Shown: positions 22,195 to 33,335, numbered from the stretch's first letter. The stretch is 64,000 nt of DNA from Heliocidaris erythrogramma (GCA_025617745.1 CM046870.1:29469927-29533926); one strand, 5' to 3'. Program-made: numbers and translations. Notes: a model not told the origin generated them from the sequence alone.

Positions 22195-23679
22195 TTGTGG
22201 TCAAAAATGCTCAAGTATAACATTAATGGCAAAATTCTCAAAGTGATTCAGAATATGTATGATAGCGCAAAATCTTATGTTATGTATAATGGACAAAGGT
22301 CCGAGCTCTTTGAGTGTAATATAGGAGTAAGACAAGGAGATAATCTATCCCCTCTACTGTTTGCAATCTTTATTAATGATTTTGAAACAACATTGAGAGA
22401 AATTTGCAATGGTGTTAAACTACTTCCGAGTGACCTTAAGGAAAAACTCCTTGAGAATAATGTATATGTATATCTTAACTTATTTACTTTATTATACGCT
22501 GATGACACCATTGTTTTAGCAGAATCTGAAAATGATCTCCAATACGCATTAAATGTCGTCGAAAAATACTGTAACGATTGGTCGTTGAATATAAATGTAC
22601 AAAAAACTAAAATAGTCGTGTTCTCTCGTGGTAAAATCCGAAATACACCCATCATTAGTTTCAAAAATCAACAACTAGAAGTTGTAGATGAGTATACATA
22701 TCTTGGTACAGTTCTCAATTATAACAATCGGTTTTCCAAAGCCAGAAACAAACAAATAACCCAAGCACAAAAGGCATTGTTTAGTTTACGAGCAAAATCA
22801 AACAAATTGGATTTACCAGTCGATATTGAATTAGAATTATTTGAAAAATTAGTACTTCCAATTTTGTTGTATGGAAGTGAGCTGTGGGGGCTTGACAGTA
22901 GTCTACAAGATGTTGAGAAGTTTCAAACTGGTTATTATAAACGTCTGCTTCATGTGAGTAAATTTACGGCAAACTGCATGACCTATGGAGAACTCGGCAA
23001 ACACAGTATTAAGAAACTAATTGAGTGCAGGATGCTAAACTTTTGGATGAGAATAATCCTAAGCAAATCATCGAAATTGTCCCATACTGTATATGATATT
23101 CTGAAAATAATGTTTGATCTGGATATTTATCAAAACCCATGGCTAATAAAAGTTAGGAATACATTGGATAAATTAGGTTTATCTTACCTTTGGTTAGATA
23201 ATCATTCAATAGATCCACGGTGGTTCAAAGCAACAATTAAAACACGTCTAGACGATATATATTCTCAAAATTGGCATGCTGAAATGTTTTGTAATTCGCT
23301 GTGCTTAAACTATCGCATATTCAAAGAAAATTGTCACTGTGAAATATCTCTTCTAAAATTGCCTTTCAAATATAGGATTACTTTAACGAAATTCCGCTGT
23401 GGAAACCACCGTCTACCAGTAGTATCTGGAAGATATGCAGGTATTGAACGATCACAAAGAACTTGCAATATCTGTGATACAACAAAGCTAGGTGATGAAT
23501 TCCATTACTTGTTTGAGTGCCCTGCATTTCTTAAAGAAAGAAACAAGTATATTGATGATTGCTATAAAAGCCGTCCAAATGCAATAAAAATGTACAAATT
23601 ATTCAATTCTCCCAAAATTTCAACATTAATAAACTTATCAAAATTTTGTAGCATCATAATGAATAAGTTCAAACAATAA
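22195..23679 (+). CDS. LINE reverse transcriptase, C-terminal 494 codons
   Basis: The frame encodes the core of a non-LTR reverse transcriptase, which copies its own RNA at a nicked chromosomal site. RQGDNLSPLLFAIFINDFE starts at residue 46 and the catalytic YADDT at 101-105. The thumb follows with EYTYLGTVLNY near 166-176 and PILLYGSELWGL near 222-233. A late zinc-knuckle-like motif, C424-X2-C427-X9-H437-X4-C442 (CNICDTTKLGDEFHYLFEC), precedes the stop. The ATG is arbitrary, since homology runs upstream to the truncation. The fingers and endonuclease are missing. No internal stop or frameshift is present, so the copy is fairly young. I cannot fix the clade; the decayed LINE at 32655 belongs to the same broad group. 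Confidence 0.88.
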   Translation: MWSKMLKYNINGKILKVIQNMYDSAKSYVMYNGQRSELFECNIGVRQGDNLSPLLFAIFINDFETTLREICNGVKLLPSDLKEKLLENNVYVYLNLFTLLYADDTIVLAESENDLQYALNVVEKYCNDWSLNINVQKTKIVVFSRGKIRNTPIISFKNQQLEVVDEYTYLGTVLNYNNRFSKARNKQITQAQKALFSLRAKSNKLDLPVDIELELFEKLVLPILLYGSELWGLDSSLQDVEKFQTGYYKRLLHVSKFTANCMTYGELGKHSIKKLIECRMLNFWMRIILSKSSKLSHTVYDILKIMFDLDIYQNPWLIKVRNTLDKLGLSYLWLDNHSIDPRWFKATIKTRLDDIYSQNWHAEMFCNSLCLNYRIFKENCHCEISLLKLPFKYRITLTKFRCGNHRLPVVSGRYAGIERSQRTCNICDTTKLGDEFHYLFECPAFLKERNKYIDDCYKSRPNAIKMYKLFNSPKISTLINLSKFCSIIMNKFKQ

Positions 23680-24008
23680 AGGACAACGTATTCTAATAAC
23701 ATTTGGGAAGATGAATTTATGTATATATTACTGTTGGAAATTTATTTCCTGTGCCAAAATTTAGTATCAAAAATTCTACTTTCACTTTCACTTCCTATCA
23801 TTGTTAATATTTTCCCTTTAATCGGTGCCTTTGCCATTGCAATTCCAGCTATTCAATCCAAGTCGATGTATCTATCCGCCTGATCATTTCTTTGCACTTT
23901 TTTGTTTTGTTTTTTGTTTTTGTTGTTGTTGTTTTTGTTTACAGTTATATTTGTTTTCATTTATTTAAGTAATTTATTAATCATTTATTTATCACTATAA
24001 TATGATTA

Positions 24009-24014
24009 GTGATA

Positions 24015-24049
<35 letters not shown>

Positions 24050-24209
24050 TATTCTTATCATCATCATTATTATTATTATATTATCATTTTCTTTTTTTAT
24101 TATTAATATCATTATTACTATAATTATCATTATTATAATTAGGCCTACTATTATAATAATAATAATCATTATTGTTGTTGTTATCATCACCATCATTATT
24201 ATTATTTGA
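24009..24209. repeat. (ATT/ATC)n tract in the LINE 3' UTR
   Basis: ATT, ATC and ATA trinucleotides with few interruptions. The isoleucine-rich frames on both strands are by-products. Confidence 0.9.
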
Positions 24210-24460
24210 TGTATGTGTATATGTTATCTATTTATCTATTCGTTATTTTCTTCTCTCTCGTTCTCTTTCCTTTTCTTTTTCTTTTTCATCAATTTACACA
24301 CTTTATGTAATATTTATATTTCTTATCTCATTATTCTGTAAATAACTTATTGTAAATACCTTGTAAATACACTAACTTTATTGTGAAATGATATTGTATA
24401 TGTTACGTTCTATGATTAGTGTCCCCAATACCCAAACGAGGGTGACATGGGTCCAATAAA

Positions 24461-24508
24461 ATCATTGTCATCATTGTCATTGTCATCATTGTCATCATTG
24501 TCATTGTC
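24461..24508 (+). repeat. (ATTGTCATC)n tail of the LINE
   Basis: Five to six imperfect copies of ATTGTC or ATCATTGTC end the element. Confidence 0.85.
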
Positions 24509-25585
24509 GGTATTATATATGACATGGCCGGTATTAGGTGAAGTGATCATACAACACAATTGCAGTTGGGTATCATCGCGCAGTTTATACATTCTGTGCA
24601 AGCTGTCTTTCGCCGCAAAATACTGCTTCGAAGGGTCCATTGAGATTTATGCTAATCATGCGAATTGCCCAAAGTTGCTCTTTCGGCGACAAAGCTGAAA
24701 TTGTTCGGGGACCACAAGGAATTGCGAATCTACAACAAAAAAAAACTTCAACGGAAAAACTTGTCTAGGTTTAATAGACGCTAAACAGGACTGTCAAATG
24801 GACTATTTGTTTTTGTTATTTCAAGGGGATGTAAATGATCGTCATTAAAAATGCTGATGTGAACTGATTAAAATTCACGTCTACTCTGACTTTATATGCA
24901 AATCTAAATACAAATGAATAACAATCTGATGGGTTCATATATTTATAATGTTTCTCTGTTTTACTATCGATATGTTGTTTGTGGCAGCACCAATAAGGAT
25001 CTTGCTTTCTACGCGGTCTCCGCACTCATTCGTTGTTATGGTTTGTTCTATATTTTTGGTAAATGCTACTGACTTTTTACATTTATATCAGTGAAATAAA
25101 TGTTGAAATAGAATTGAACTGAATTATCACGATAGGCCACCAAACTTCTGAGGTAAAAATATAAACAGTCGTTCTATGTTTATATCAATCAGTATGAAAA
25201 GCTAGACCAAAATAAATGCTGAAAGTTATTTGTATAGCAAGTGTCTGATAACGTAAGACAACATACATCGTAATTAACTGTGTATAGGCCTATTCCAAGA
25301 AGCCTCCGTTTATGGTGTTTACCCCTCCCCCGACCGAAGCAAACTGATGTGCATAAAATATTTCAGATACGTATACAAACATAAAATTAAGGTTAACGGC
25401 CCGAACGATGCTTTCGAGGACATTTCTCCGTTATTGATATTTTTTTAAAGCAAGATTAATTCAGACATTATTCCGTATATGAAAAACGACAGAGTGTAAT
25501 GACAAGTGTAATAAAACAGAAAAATTAATTTCGACATATCTTATTGAAAGACGAATGGCACTGGATAGACATATAATACTTTCTC
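24509..25585. other. gene-free stretch
   Basis: No gene, RNA or inverted-repeat element could be supported. An octamer-like TATGCAAAT lies near 24896. Confidence 0.5.
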
Positions 25586-25730
25586 CCCTTCTCTCTCTCT
25601 CTCTCTTTCTCTTTCTCTTTGTCTTTCTCTCCTCTCTACTCTCTTTTTGTCTGTCTCTCTTCCTTCTCTCTCCTCCCTTGTCTATCCGGGTGTTTTCTCT
25701 CTGTATATGTCTCCTTCCCTCTGTCTCTTA
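25586..25730. repeat. CT-rich low-complexity tract
   Basis: Mostly CT and CTTT units with TGTCTCT interruptions. Confidence 0.9.
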
Positions 25731-25962
25731 ATTTCATTCGAATTTATTTAACATTAGCTATACTGTTCGATTGTCCTTAATCCCAATTCTGTCTAAAACA
25801 ACAGGTTACACATAATTCAACATATGTTTAAGGTAACCGAAATTCGCAGTTTAGCAAGAAAAGCAATGCCAAGCCGGAATAAGAAAAAATCAGGAAAGAA
25901 ACACAAAGACATTTGATTGCATTGCATCTACGTCGAATGGTTCTGTTCAAATATTTGCTTAC

Positions 25963-26106
25963 ATGTAGAGGTAGGCTCTGTGTGAGTGGAGCGTGTGAGA
26001 TGTAAAAATCAATTAAACCATCAGTGCTCAACTCATCTGGATGTCGTGACTGAATTATTTCAGAAGCCACCAGCACTCGATCAGTTACGATGGTGACAGC
26101 AGAGTC
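25963..26106 (-). CDS. candidate internal coding exon, function unknown
   Basis: On the minus strand GGTATTTAG ends at 26107 and a 144-base open segment follows to 25963, ended by the donor GTAAGC. It is exactly 48 codons, phase 0 at both sides: DSAVTIVTDRVLVASEIIQS, then a stretch containing RHPDEL, TDGLIDFYI and LTQSLPLH. Composition is balanced, and the segment is richer in G+C than the sequence around it. The acceptor's pyrimidine tract is weak and I recognise no family. If real, a minus-strand gene spans this region with its other exons outside the window or unseen. Confidence 0.35.
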
Positions 26107-26108
26107 CT

Positions 26109-27220
26109 AAATACCCTGACTTCCAGACCAAATCATTCTAATATCTCCCAGTACAAACTTACTAAAGCCAACATGGCGCGGTTCATGTCGAGAGGATGAG
26201 GGGTGGGGGCGTGGCGCGGTGTGGCACGTTGACGGTAACAAGTATATTCGAGAAAATACCCCCCCCCCCCCCCTCCCCAGCGTACAATCTGTAAGCCCCT
26301 AGTACACTTTGTCGATTTTTTTTAATTGATTTGCTGAATAAAACGTAAGTTAATAAACAAACCTACATTTTTGTTTCATAAAGTGGATTTACATGATTTC
26401 TATGCTAACAAATGTTTTCGTTTTCATGCATTTTGTAAGTTTAAGCAAATACAATGCAAAGTTGAGTTTAAAGCGAACCGTTCTTTATAATTCCAAAGAG
26501 AAACCGGATCACATTATGGTTCCTTACTTTTGATACAATTGCTATTATTTGAAGTTGTCCCTATCCGAAGAATGCAAGCAATAAACTGTGGTTTTCTAGC
26601 ATAGCACGTCCCAGAAGTATCAAGAAAAACCTTTCTGTATGTGCCGAATAGGGCAATTGCCCCCTTGTTGCACCTACTTCTGAGAAGTCCGTCTCTTGTT
26701 TCGGAGTTGAACAAATAACTTCTGTTCATTCGTCCTATTTCTAAATCAACATGCTGTAATTTGGAATTGTTAGATCACAAGCATCCGCTTTCAGTTACGG
26801 ATCACAATCCCTCGTGTAAACGTTACTTGGATTAAGGGGAATTGAACTTGCCGAAATGATTACTTGCAATTTTTAACAACGAGCAGAAAAAAAGTCCTCA
26901 GATTTTTAAATTTGCCGACAAAGGTAAAGCTTCTTTAATGGGATTTGCCTTCTCCTTCTTCGCCCTTAATTGCTGGTGTTAGGAAAAAAATCATTCAAAA
27001 GGAAATAAAGAATAATCATATGAATGAATATTACATTATTATATCTTAACAATGCTTTAAAATGTAATAATACAGTGGAAAAGGGCTTCCATTGATTAAT
27101 TACCATAAACAGAATGACATCAAGACATTATTTTATTTATAGAAAAAATAAGAAAAAGTTACTGAAAAGGAAGAGGGAAGAATAAAATTAAGTTATTTCC
27201 AAAAGAACGACACGATAACA
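26109..27220. other. gene-free stretch
   Basis: It contains AACATGGCGCGG near 26171 in a GC-rich patch and a C15 run at 26259-26273. No gene is supported. Confidence 0.5.
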
Positions 27221-27292
27221 GTTTCAAAATAAAAACAGCAAAGAAAACATGGCATTTTAAGGAATGGTACATGTTTCGGAGTCATGCAAACT

Positions 27293-27732
27293 TCATCCTT
27301 CACTCCTTCCTTCATCTATTTGTTCATTCAATTATTATGGTCCATGACCTAGCACTCTAATCTTTTGTGTTAATAAACTTGTAAACAAGGTGTATTATCA
27401 TAGCGTATAGGCTACCAGCCCCTCCCCGTCTTTCTTTTTCTCTCTTCTCTCTTTCTCTTTCTTTGCAAGTCACTCCCCATATTTTGGGGTTTAAATTCTT
27501 CCCTTTTTAATTTATTTGTATTACATGTATTTTACAACCGAGGGCTGCAAGCATTTCAAGCTCTATTGCTCAAGCAGTAGCCCTTCTATATCTCATTTTG
27601 TATTATGTTAGTCTCATGTTTTTTTTGTTTTTTTTACTCATGTATGATGTTATTATATGTTGTATTGATTCATCTGACTGGAATGTAATGTGATATAGAA
27701 ACCAATAAATTCAATTCAATTCAATTCAATTA
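27293..27732 (+). mobile_element. LINE 3' end inserted in the Penelope-like 3' UTR
   Basis: The sequence between the two halves of the Penelope-like 3' UTR has no frame. It contains a hairpin-prone GGGCTGCAAGC...GCAGTAGCCC block near 27542-27592, an AATAAA, and a terminal (ATTCA)n tail at 27707-27731. That structure fits a 5'-truncated CR1/L2-type LINE 3' UTR. The uninterrupted plus-strand copy at 28830-28850 shows the empty site. Confidence 0.7.
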
Positions 27733-27833
27733 AATCGTCAGCCTGACGTTTTACAACAGAATCAACTTCTCTGATTACAAAGAATATTTAAAACCATCAT
27801 GAGTGAATAAATACAGGGTATGTCATGAATTCA

Positions 27834-28270
27834 GGTAATAGGATGAAGGACCTGACTGGTCAATGACCTGAATGGATAATATATTAGTTAAATAGACAGT
27901 ATTATTTGATGATTGTACACCTGTTGGTTGAGTTCTTGTTTGGTCCAGTTGATGTATAGGCCTTCTTTTATTTTGAGTTGGAAATATGTGTGTGAAGCAT
28001 TTGATATTACATTCTGTCAGACATTGCTTTGAAGACTGTGTTTCCAGATATGGGAGTGTTTGTCCTTCCCCAAGTGCTCCTCTACTCGTGTTATGTAATG
28101 TCGTTGGTCTGGCCAATATAATCAAGGAGTTATCACAGATAACTCCTTGATATAACGAGCTTTACATCTCGCACAGGTGAATTGTGATATAACACGAGCA
28201 CGGAACTCCTGATGGAGGAATGGCATCTTTAAAGTAGCTATCCAAAGAAAATCACAAATATGCAATTAAT
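27834..28270 (-). pseudogene. decayed GIY-YIG endonuclease domain of a Penelope-like element
   Basis: Reading on the minus strand gives FKDAIPPSGV, a frameshift, then SQFTCARCKARYI. A 34-base insertion is followed by GQTN, EHLGKDKHSHIWKHSLQSN, and HTYFQLKIKEGLYINWTKQE then LNQQVYNHQI. The order CxxC, RYIGQT, EH and KIKEGL(Y)I-W is the Penelope-like GIY-YIG domain, C-terminal to the lost reverse transcriptase. Besides the frameshift and the insertion, stops lie after DIT, HE and NV. It is from a different lineage than the element at 7.4 kb (RYIGQTN against RYVGRTSQ). Confidence 0.75.
28122..28150. repeat. micro-palindrome inserted in the YIG motif
   Basis: TCAAGGAGTTATC and GATAACTCCTTGA are perfect 13-base arms around ACA. 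On the minus strand the core is flanked by TTATAT on each side. Removing the core plus one TTATAT (34 bases) joins ARY to IGQTN in frame. It therefore behaves as an inserted unit of 28 bases with a 6-base duplication. Confidence 0.75.
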
Positions 28271-28912
28271 GTATCACTAGAAACTGGGAAGCTTACAGAT
28301 GGCAATCGTATAAGTTTTATGTCAACTGCGTATATGATGATTATAAAAACAACACAAATAAAAGCTCTTCTCAGCATCTGGAATATCCGAGGATTCGCCA
28401 GAAATATAGCGAAGTTTTGATGTCGTCACACTAGGGAACAATCATGCTTAAGCAGACGACGTCCTATAATGAATAAACGTAACTGCAATGCAATTATTTA
28501 TCAAATTATAAAGAGTTTGGTACATTTAAACATGACCTTATTTCACACCATTCTAAAAGGGAAAGTGAACCGATTCTGATAACTAAAACCGTTTGATAGT
28601 AAATACACAGGAGAAGGGTCAATGATCAATGAAATAAACCCACTTTCAAATTGAAAAGCCCTCCGAATAATATCACAGATTGTATTCGTTCCCTCTTGAA
28701 ACGCCGAACATGCCCCGGTGCAAGCAGCTGAAAATACAATGGCGACTTATGAATTCATGACCCTCATGATGGTTTAAATATTCTTTGTAATCAGAGAGTA
28801 TATAAAGATGATTCTGTTGTCAAACTTCAAGCTGACGATAGAGTTTACACGACTCCGAAACATGTACCATTCCTTAAAATGCTATGTTTTCTTTGTTGTT
28901 TTTATTTTAAAA

Positions 28913-30682
28913 ATAAGTTAATATATTACATTTATCCGTATTGGCGATGATTCTTCTGAAATTATGTACTAACTACGCAGCCGAGATTAGCAAAACGGCA
29001 TGAAGACATATGAGTTTTAAAAGGTTAAGGTGCCACCTTGGATTATATTTCGTTTATCTTATCAGCTACGGGTGACATCTTACGTGATGCCAAGAAAAAA
29101 AACTACGCGCCAGCTCCCGTTTATATGTACGCGCTGAAATGTTATGAAAACAAATTTTGTCATTACACACTGTCAGTACAGCTCGTACAGGTTCCTGATG
29201 TGAGAGACACATAATGAGCAGTGAATGTTTTGTGAGTTTATATGCCTGAGGTAATGATATTTCACAGAACATCAATATTGTTGGTAAGAAACTCGGGTAC
29301 GCGGGATAAGATTACGTCCGCCCTCCCCCCCCCCCCCCCCTACCCGGAATGAAAATGAGCTTAAATGTGAAAAATATGGATTACGTTCACCATCATTAAT
29401 GATGTGATGATTATGATGATCATTTATTCAACCTGACTGCTAAGAAATCAAGTACATGCTTGTAGGTAAGCTTAAAGGGGTACCTATGGCTTTAGTTCTA
29501 TCCGAGCTTGACTTGGATTCGAACACTGTATTAAACAAGACTACTTCTCCAGCAAGCCTTCTAATATAGGACATATGGGTGTATCCAGATTCTGTGTCAA
29601 ATTTTGGGTGGCACAATGCCAAAAAATACCTCTGACAGATAGAAAATAAGAGTCCTGTGTACGTAAATAATGCTAAATTTGGCATTAACGGGGAGGGTGT
29701 GTGCACGTGTCGGTCCCCCCCCCCCCCCCCCCCTTAAAATCGGCAGTGTTAGGACAGAGTGCTAGGGTGAGTGATGCTGTAATCTTACCTGTCGCGTCCG
29801 GGTAACACACTTTAAAGATTAGTGCCTATTCATAAGCAACTTGACCTTCCTTGGAGTTTTCGTGACCCTTTTAATACAGGTTAGCCCCACACAAAATATA
29901 TCTCTCCCAGTGAGCTTAGAGGTCATGTTGACTCTCTGAGCTGGCTTGACGAGAGTTTCAAAGAAAAACGTACGTTCATTCTGCTATCTGCAGTTTACAT
30001 TTTTTTACGAAAAGCTGACGAAAAACTGTATTAGGATGCACAACGTAGAAAGCAAATTGCAGTGGTGGAAGCCGGGGGTGGAAGAAATTCCGAAAAATGC
30101 GTGTAGTTGTGGAACTCGATATATTATTCTATTTGGCTCTTATTGTCAGACACAAACCTTCATAATGTTCCAGCATTACTTCAATATCATCTGTTCTCCA
30201 GCAGTTCATTCTTCAATATCTTTATAATGGAAAATATGAAAAATTAAAACTTGACAGTTAGACCACAATACGATTAAATAATCATACCGATATAATACCA
30301 TGAATACCATGTATCCAACGCATATTTTGCAAAAATGGATAATCAGATAGTTATACATCTGCCCTCATTCTTTGATAATCAATAAATTGTCGTGATACAT
30401 GTTTTTATTTAATTCTGTTTTTGAACTTTTGATGGAAATTGTAAAGGACTGCAGTTTTATTCTCTATAATTCAAATTACCAGACTTTTTGTAACGAAATA
30501 TGTGCTTTTTATGTGCTTTTTATTATCACATCGTAACATTTCCTTTGAACTAAGAGGACATTTATAACTCATAATTACCTACCATCCCCAATAATCCAAC
30601 TATAGACACTCATTTTGATTTATACCTACTTTGCCACTACTTCAGTCTATATTGATACCTACTCAAGTTGATTATTTATTGT
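28913..30682. other. gene-free stretch
   Basis: It holds C16 at 29325-29340 and C19 at 29715-29733, 375 bases apart. No coding or repeat unit was recognised. Confidence 0.5.
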
Positions 30683-31551
30683 TATAAACATATAAATATC
30701 TTGGTGTCTGGATGGACGAAACACTATCTTGGCAAAATCACGTTGAAGAGACAATGAAAAAGATTGCTTCCCGACTTGCGCTTTTTGGTAGGTTTAGGAA
30801 GTTCCTAACAGTTGAAAGTTCAAAAATCCTAGCCAACTCACTAATACAACCTTACTTTGATTATTGCAGCAATGCATGGTCAACTTGTACGCAAGGCCTC
30901 AGAGACGGTCTAACTAGACAGCACAAGAAGATGGCTCGATTTGTTTTAAAGGTTGACTATGCAACTCCAATCGGACTAGAGTATAATCAAATGAAATGGG
31001 TCCCTATCGAGGATAGGTGGAAATTCCACAAATATAAAATGATGTACAGTATTCTTCATGGGGAAGCACCTGCTTACCTGTCTGAGCTTGTTGTAAGATC
31101 CGACAACCTCCATGCATATCGGACAAGAAATGCTGTCACAATGGTGCTGTAGTGCCACTTGTCCGTACTCAGGCAGGTAAAAAGGCCTTCTCCCACAGTA
31201 CTTCAATACTATGGAACCAAAATTAGTAGGATTCGTTGTGCTACATCGAAACAATCTTTTGTTATTTTGTACTGGAGACTTAGAAACAACATTGAATTGT
31301 CTCAAGATTATCTCAAGTTTGACTATTCTACTTGCATTAACATAATCGTTATACTGGTCACACGTGCTCCTGCAGGTCTGTCTTTGTGTTATTGTTTTTT
31401 GTTTTTCGCCCATGATTATATGTGTATAAAATTATGTTTGTATGGGTCTCATTTTTGTGTTATGCAGAGCCTGCAAGTATAACAGTGTGTTACTCACTGA
31501 TGTGGTTACCCCGTATAAACAATACTAAATAAATAAATAAATAAATAAAAA
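30683..31551 (+). pseudogene. decayed LINE: reverse transcriptase C-terminus and 3' tail
   Basis: The frame starts at about 30690 with KYLGVWMDETLSWQNHVEET, the end of the reverse transcriptase palm and thumb. It runs to NAVTMVL and a stop at 31150. A frameshift then restores VPLVRTQAGKKAFSHSTSIL; another restores ISRIRCATSKQSF, LYWRLRNNIELSQDY and CINIIVI. The element ends in an (AAAT)n tail at 31525-31550. Wording such as YRTRNAV and RLRNNIELS fits the CR1/L2 group of LINEs. It is truncated 5' of the YADD box and is inactive. Confidence 0.82.
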
Positions 31552-31641
31552 CTGTAGAGTTACCATGTGTTTATGCTGTATGCAAAAGAATCTCGGTTCA
31601 CTTTTACCTTTACCTGCAAATATATTCAATAAACCATGTCC

Positions 31642-31723
31642 ATTCAATTAAATTCAATACAATTCAGTTCAATTCAGTTCAATTCAGTTCAATTCAGTTC
31701 AATTCAATTCAATTCAATTCAAA
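31642..31723 (+). repeat. (AATTC/AGTTC)n microsatellite, probable LINE tail
   Basis: Alternating AATTC and AGTTC pentamers follow TTCAATAAACCATG, an AATAAA context. The pattern matches LINE tails at 27.7 kb and 51.3 kb. No body can be assigned between 31552 and 31641. Confidence 0.7.
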
Positions 31724-32654
31724 GGGAAGTAAGAGCACAAACTACTAATTTAGTACAAATGACTACTATGAAAGGAGCAGGGAAAAACCTGTATACTTTA
31801 GGCATAATTAACCCCTCACCATGTTTTCACCCTCGTAGTAAATTGATATTGAATTGGAAAGAGATGCATAATTGCATTTCAGTAAGAAACAACCACTTAT
31901 CAATGTACCTCGCAAAATTACGCGTCCTTCGCGTGAAGGGAAACATTGGATCCTAAAGATGGGAATAGACAACGTGGAAAATTCGTAATGAAAAAGCTTT
32001 TTATAAAGAAGAAGCCATGATGTATAGCGACATCGGATCTCTTTGACATTTAAAACATTATGCGTGAAAAATGATTTTGGAATTTCTCTACAAGGGGGCC
32101 GAAAGAGCAGAGGAGATATATTTAGTGGACAAAGATATGAAAAATAGCTTTAGTGAAATAAAGGGAGATAAATGTATAGACGTATTGAAATATAGTATTG
32201 TAAAAATATTTTGATGGAAGGCAGGTTACGTGCCTCGTAATACGAAGTAATGGCACTTACATCCGGAATACAACACTTTCACAATGCGCTTCCAGAACTA
32301 GTCTTCAATTTTAAACTTTATTTTGTAGGATGTTCAAGTGTTACTTTAATTTTTCTTATAAATGATTTCAAATAATATTCAGTAACTGCGAAACCTATAT
32401 CTCTTTAATAAAGATTGGGCCAGTCCTGGTACTCTTGGTATTGATGGAAATATATATATATATATATTTCACGAGTTATTGCTTTCTGAACAGTTTCTTT
32501 CTGAGTACAAAAAGATAATTTCTCATACCAGATATACACAAGTGTCATGACGATTGTATTGCTACCTGTGCTTATCAAGCCCATGAAGCCATTTGGTGCA
32601 TACGTCAGCACTAAGCCAGTCCGTAATTACAATTTGCGCATGTGCAGATAAAGG
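31724..32654. other. gene-free stretch
   Basis: No supported gene. A short (AT)n run lies at about 32450-32467. Confidence 0.5.
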
Positions 32655-32985
32655 TCATTCAGCAGATAATTGTATAGAGGAATAACATTAAGTTGTGTGG
32701 GAAAGCTTTTCACTGCAGTCTTTAATGAAAGAGTGGTTAATTTCATCGAGTCGAATGATATGATAGGAGAAGAGCAAGTTGGTTTCAGAAGTGGTTATTC
32801 GACTATGGATCACGTGTTTTCACTGTATGTCATTCTTGATTGGTATCTGAAAAGAGGAAAAAGAGTTTATACTGCCTTTGTAGATTACAACAGGCCTTTG
32901 ATTTAATTGACAGATCATTTAATTCTTATGGATGGAACTTATTAATCATGGGATTGTGGTAAATTACTCAGAGTTATAAGGCAAC

Positions 32986-33335
32986 TAGAAAGGCCGTCAA
33001 AGGCGGCAGACCCACGCCTTTGCGGCGCTACAGATCGAGTAGTTGCATTCTTTCCCTAATCGATTCTTTCCTGTCACTATATTTTATTTATATTTTATAT
33101 TTTTCTCTTTTTTTATCGCAATAAAGACTTCCAGATTTGGCATAATGTACTATTTAATACATGCATGTAAAATATTATGGTTACTTATTGTTATTATTAT
33201 GTAATTTGGCACAATGATACTGCATGTGAATATATTTGTTTTTGTATTTTACCTTGATTATTGTGAAAAATGTTATTTTTAAAAAGGAAGTAATAAAATA
33301 TTCTTAAAAACAAAAAAAAACTATCCGAAATGAAG
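32986..33335 (+). mobile_element. GGCAGACCCACGCC repeat, copy 1, itself interrupted
   Basis: ACTAGAAAGG(C/T)CGTCAAAG, then GGCGGCAGACCCACGCC and GCGGCGCTACAGA, are shared with the copy at 33499. So is AATCGATTCTTTCCTGTCAC, after a ~90-base deletion. The sequence breaks at 33080 and resumes as CTATCCGAA at 33321, as in copy 2. Coordinates at the right end are approximate. Confidence 0.7.
33081..33320 (+). mobile_element. 240-bp retroposed sequence with A-tail
   Basis: The insert has no frame. It ends AATAAAATATTCTTAAAAAC then A9, and is flanked by ACTAT at 33076-33080 and 33320-33324. Copy 2 of the host repeat has the empty site (CACTATCCGAAC). A polyadenylation signal, A-tail and short duplication indicate reverse-transcribed insertion of the 3' end of some transcript. 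Confidence 0.7.

Larger units (their letters stand above)
22175..24508 (+). mobile_element. 5'-truncated non-LTR retrotransposon (LINE B)
   Basis: The element begins inside the reverse transcriptase: KRHLLWSKMLKY is readable from about 22178. It continues through an open frame, a ~780-base 3' UTR containing an ATT-rich tract, and an (ATTGTCATC)n tail at 24461-24508, just after CCAATAAAATC. Truncation at the 5' end and a microsatellite tail are normal outcomes of target-primed reverse transcription. No clear flanking duplication was found. Confidence 0.85.
27221..28912 (-). mobile_element. second Penelope-like element with inverted ends, multiply broken
   Basis: The minus strand carries a Penelope-like 3' end: a decayed GIY-YIG domain (about 28270 to 27850), then 3' UTR (27833-27733), continued beyond a LINE insertion at 27291-27221. 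A plus-strand copy of the same 3' UTR sits at about 28746-28912 (TGAATTCATGA, ATGATGGTTTAAATATTCTT, ACGACTCCGAAACATGTACC). The whole is thus an inverted repeat with ~170-base arms, like the element at 7.4-8.2 kb. The 28271-28745 interior holds nothing recognised. Confidence 0.75.

Noticed and set aside
24009-24209. Isoleucine-rich membrane proteins on both strands
   Set aside because: These are translations of a trinucleotide microsatellite.
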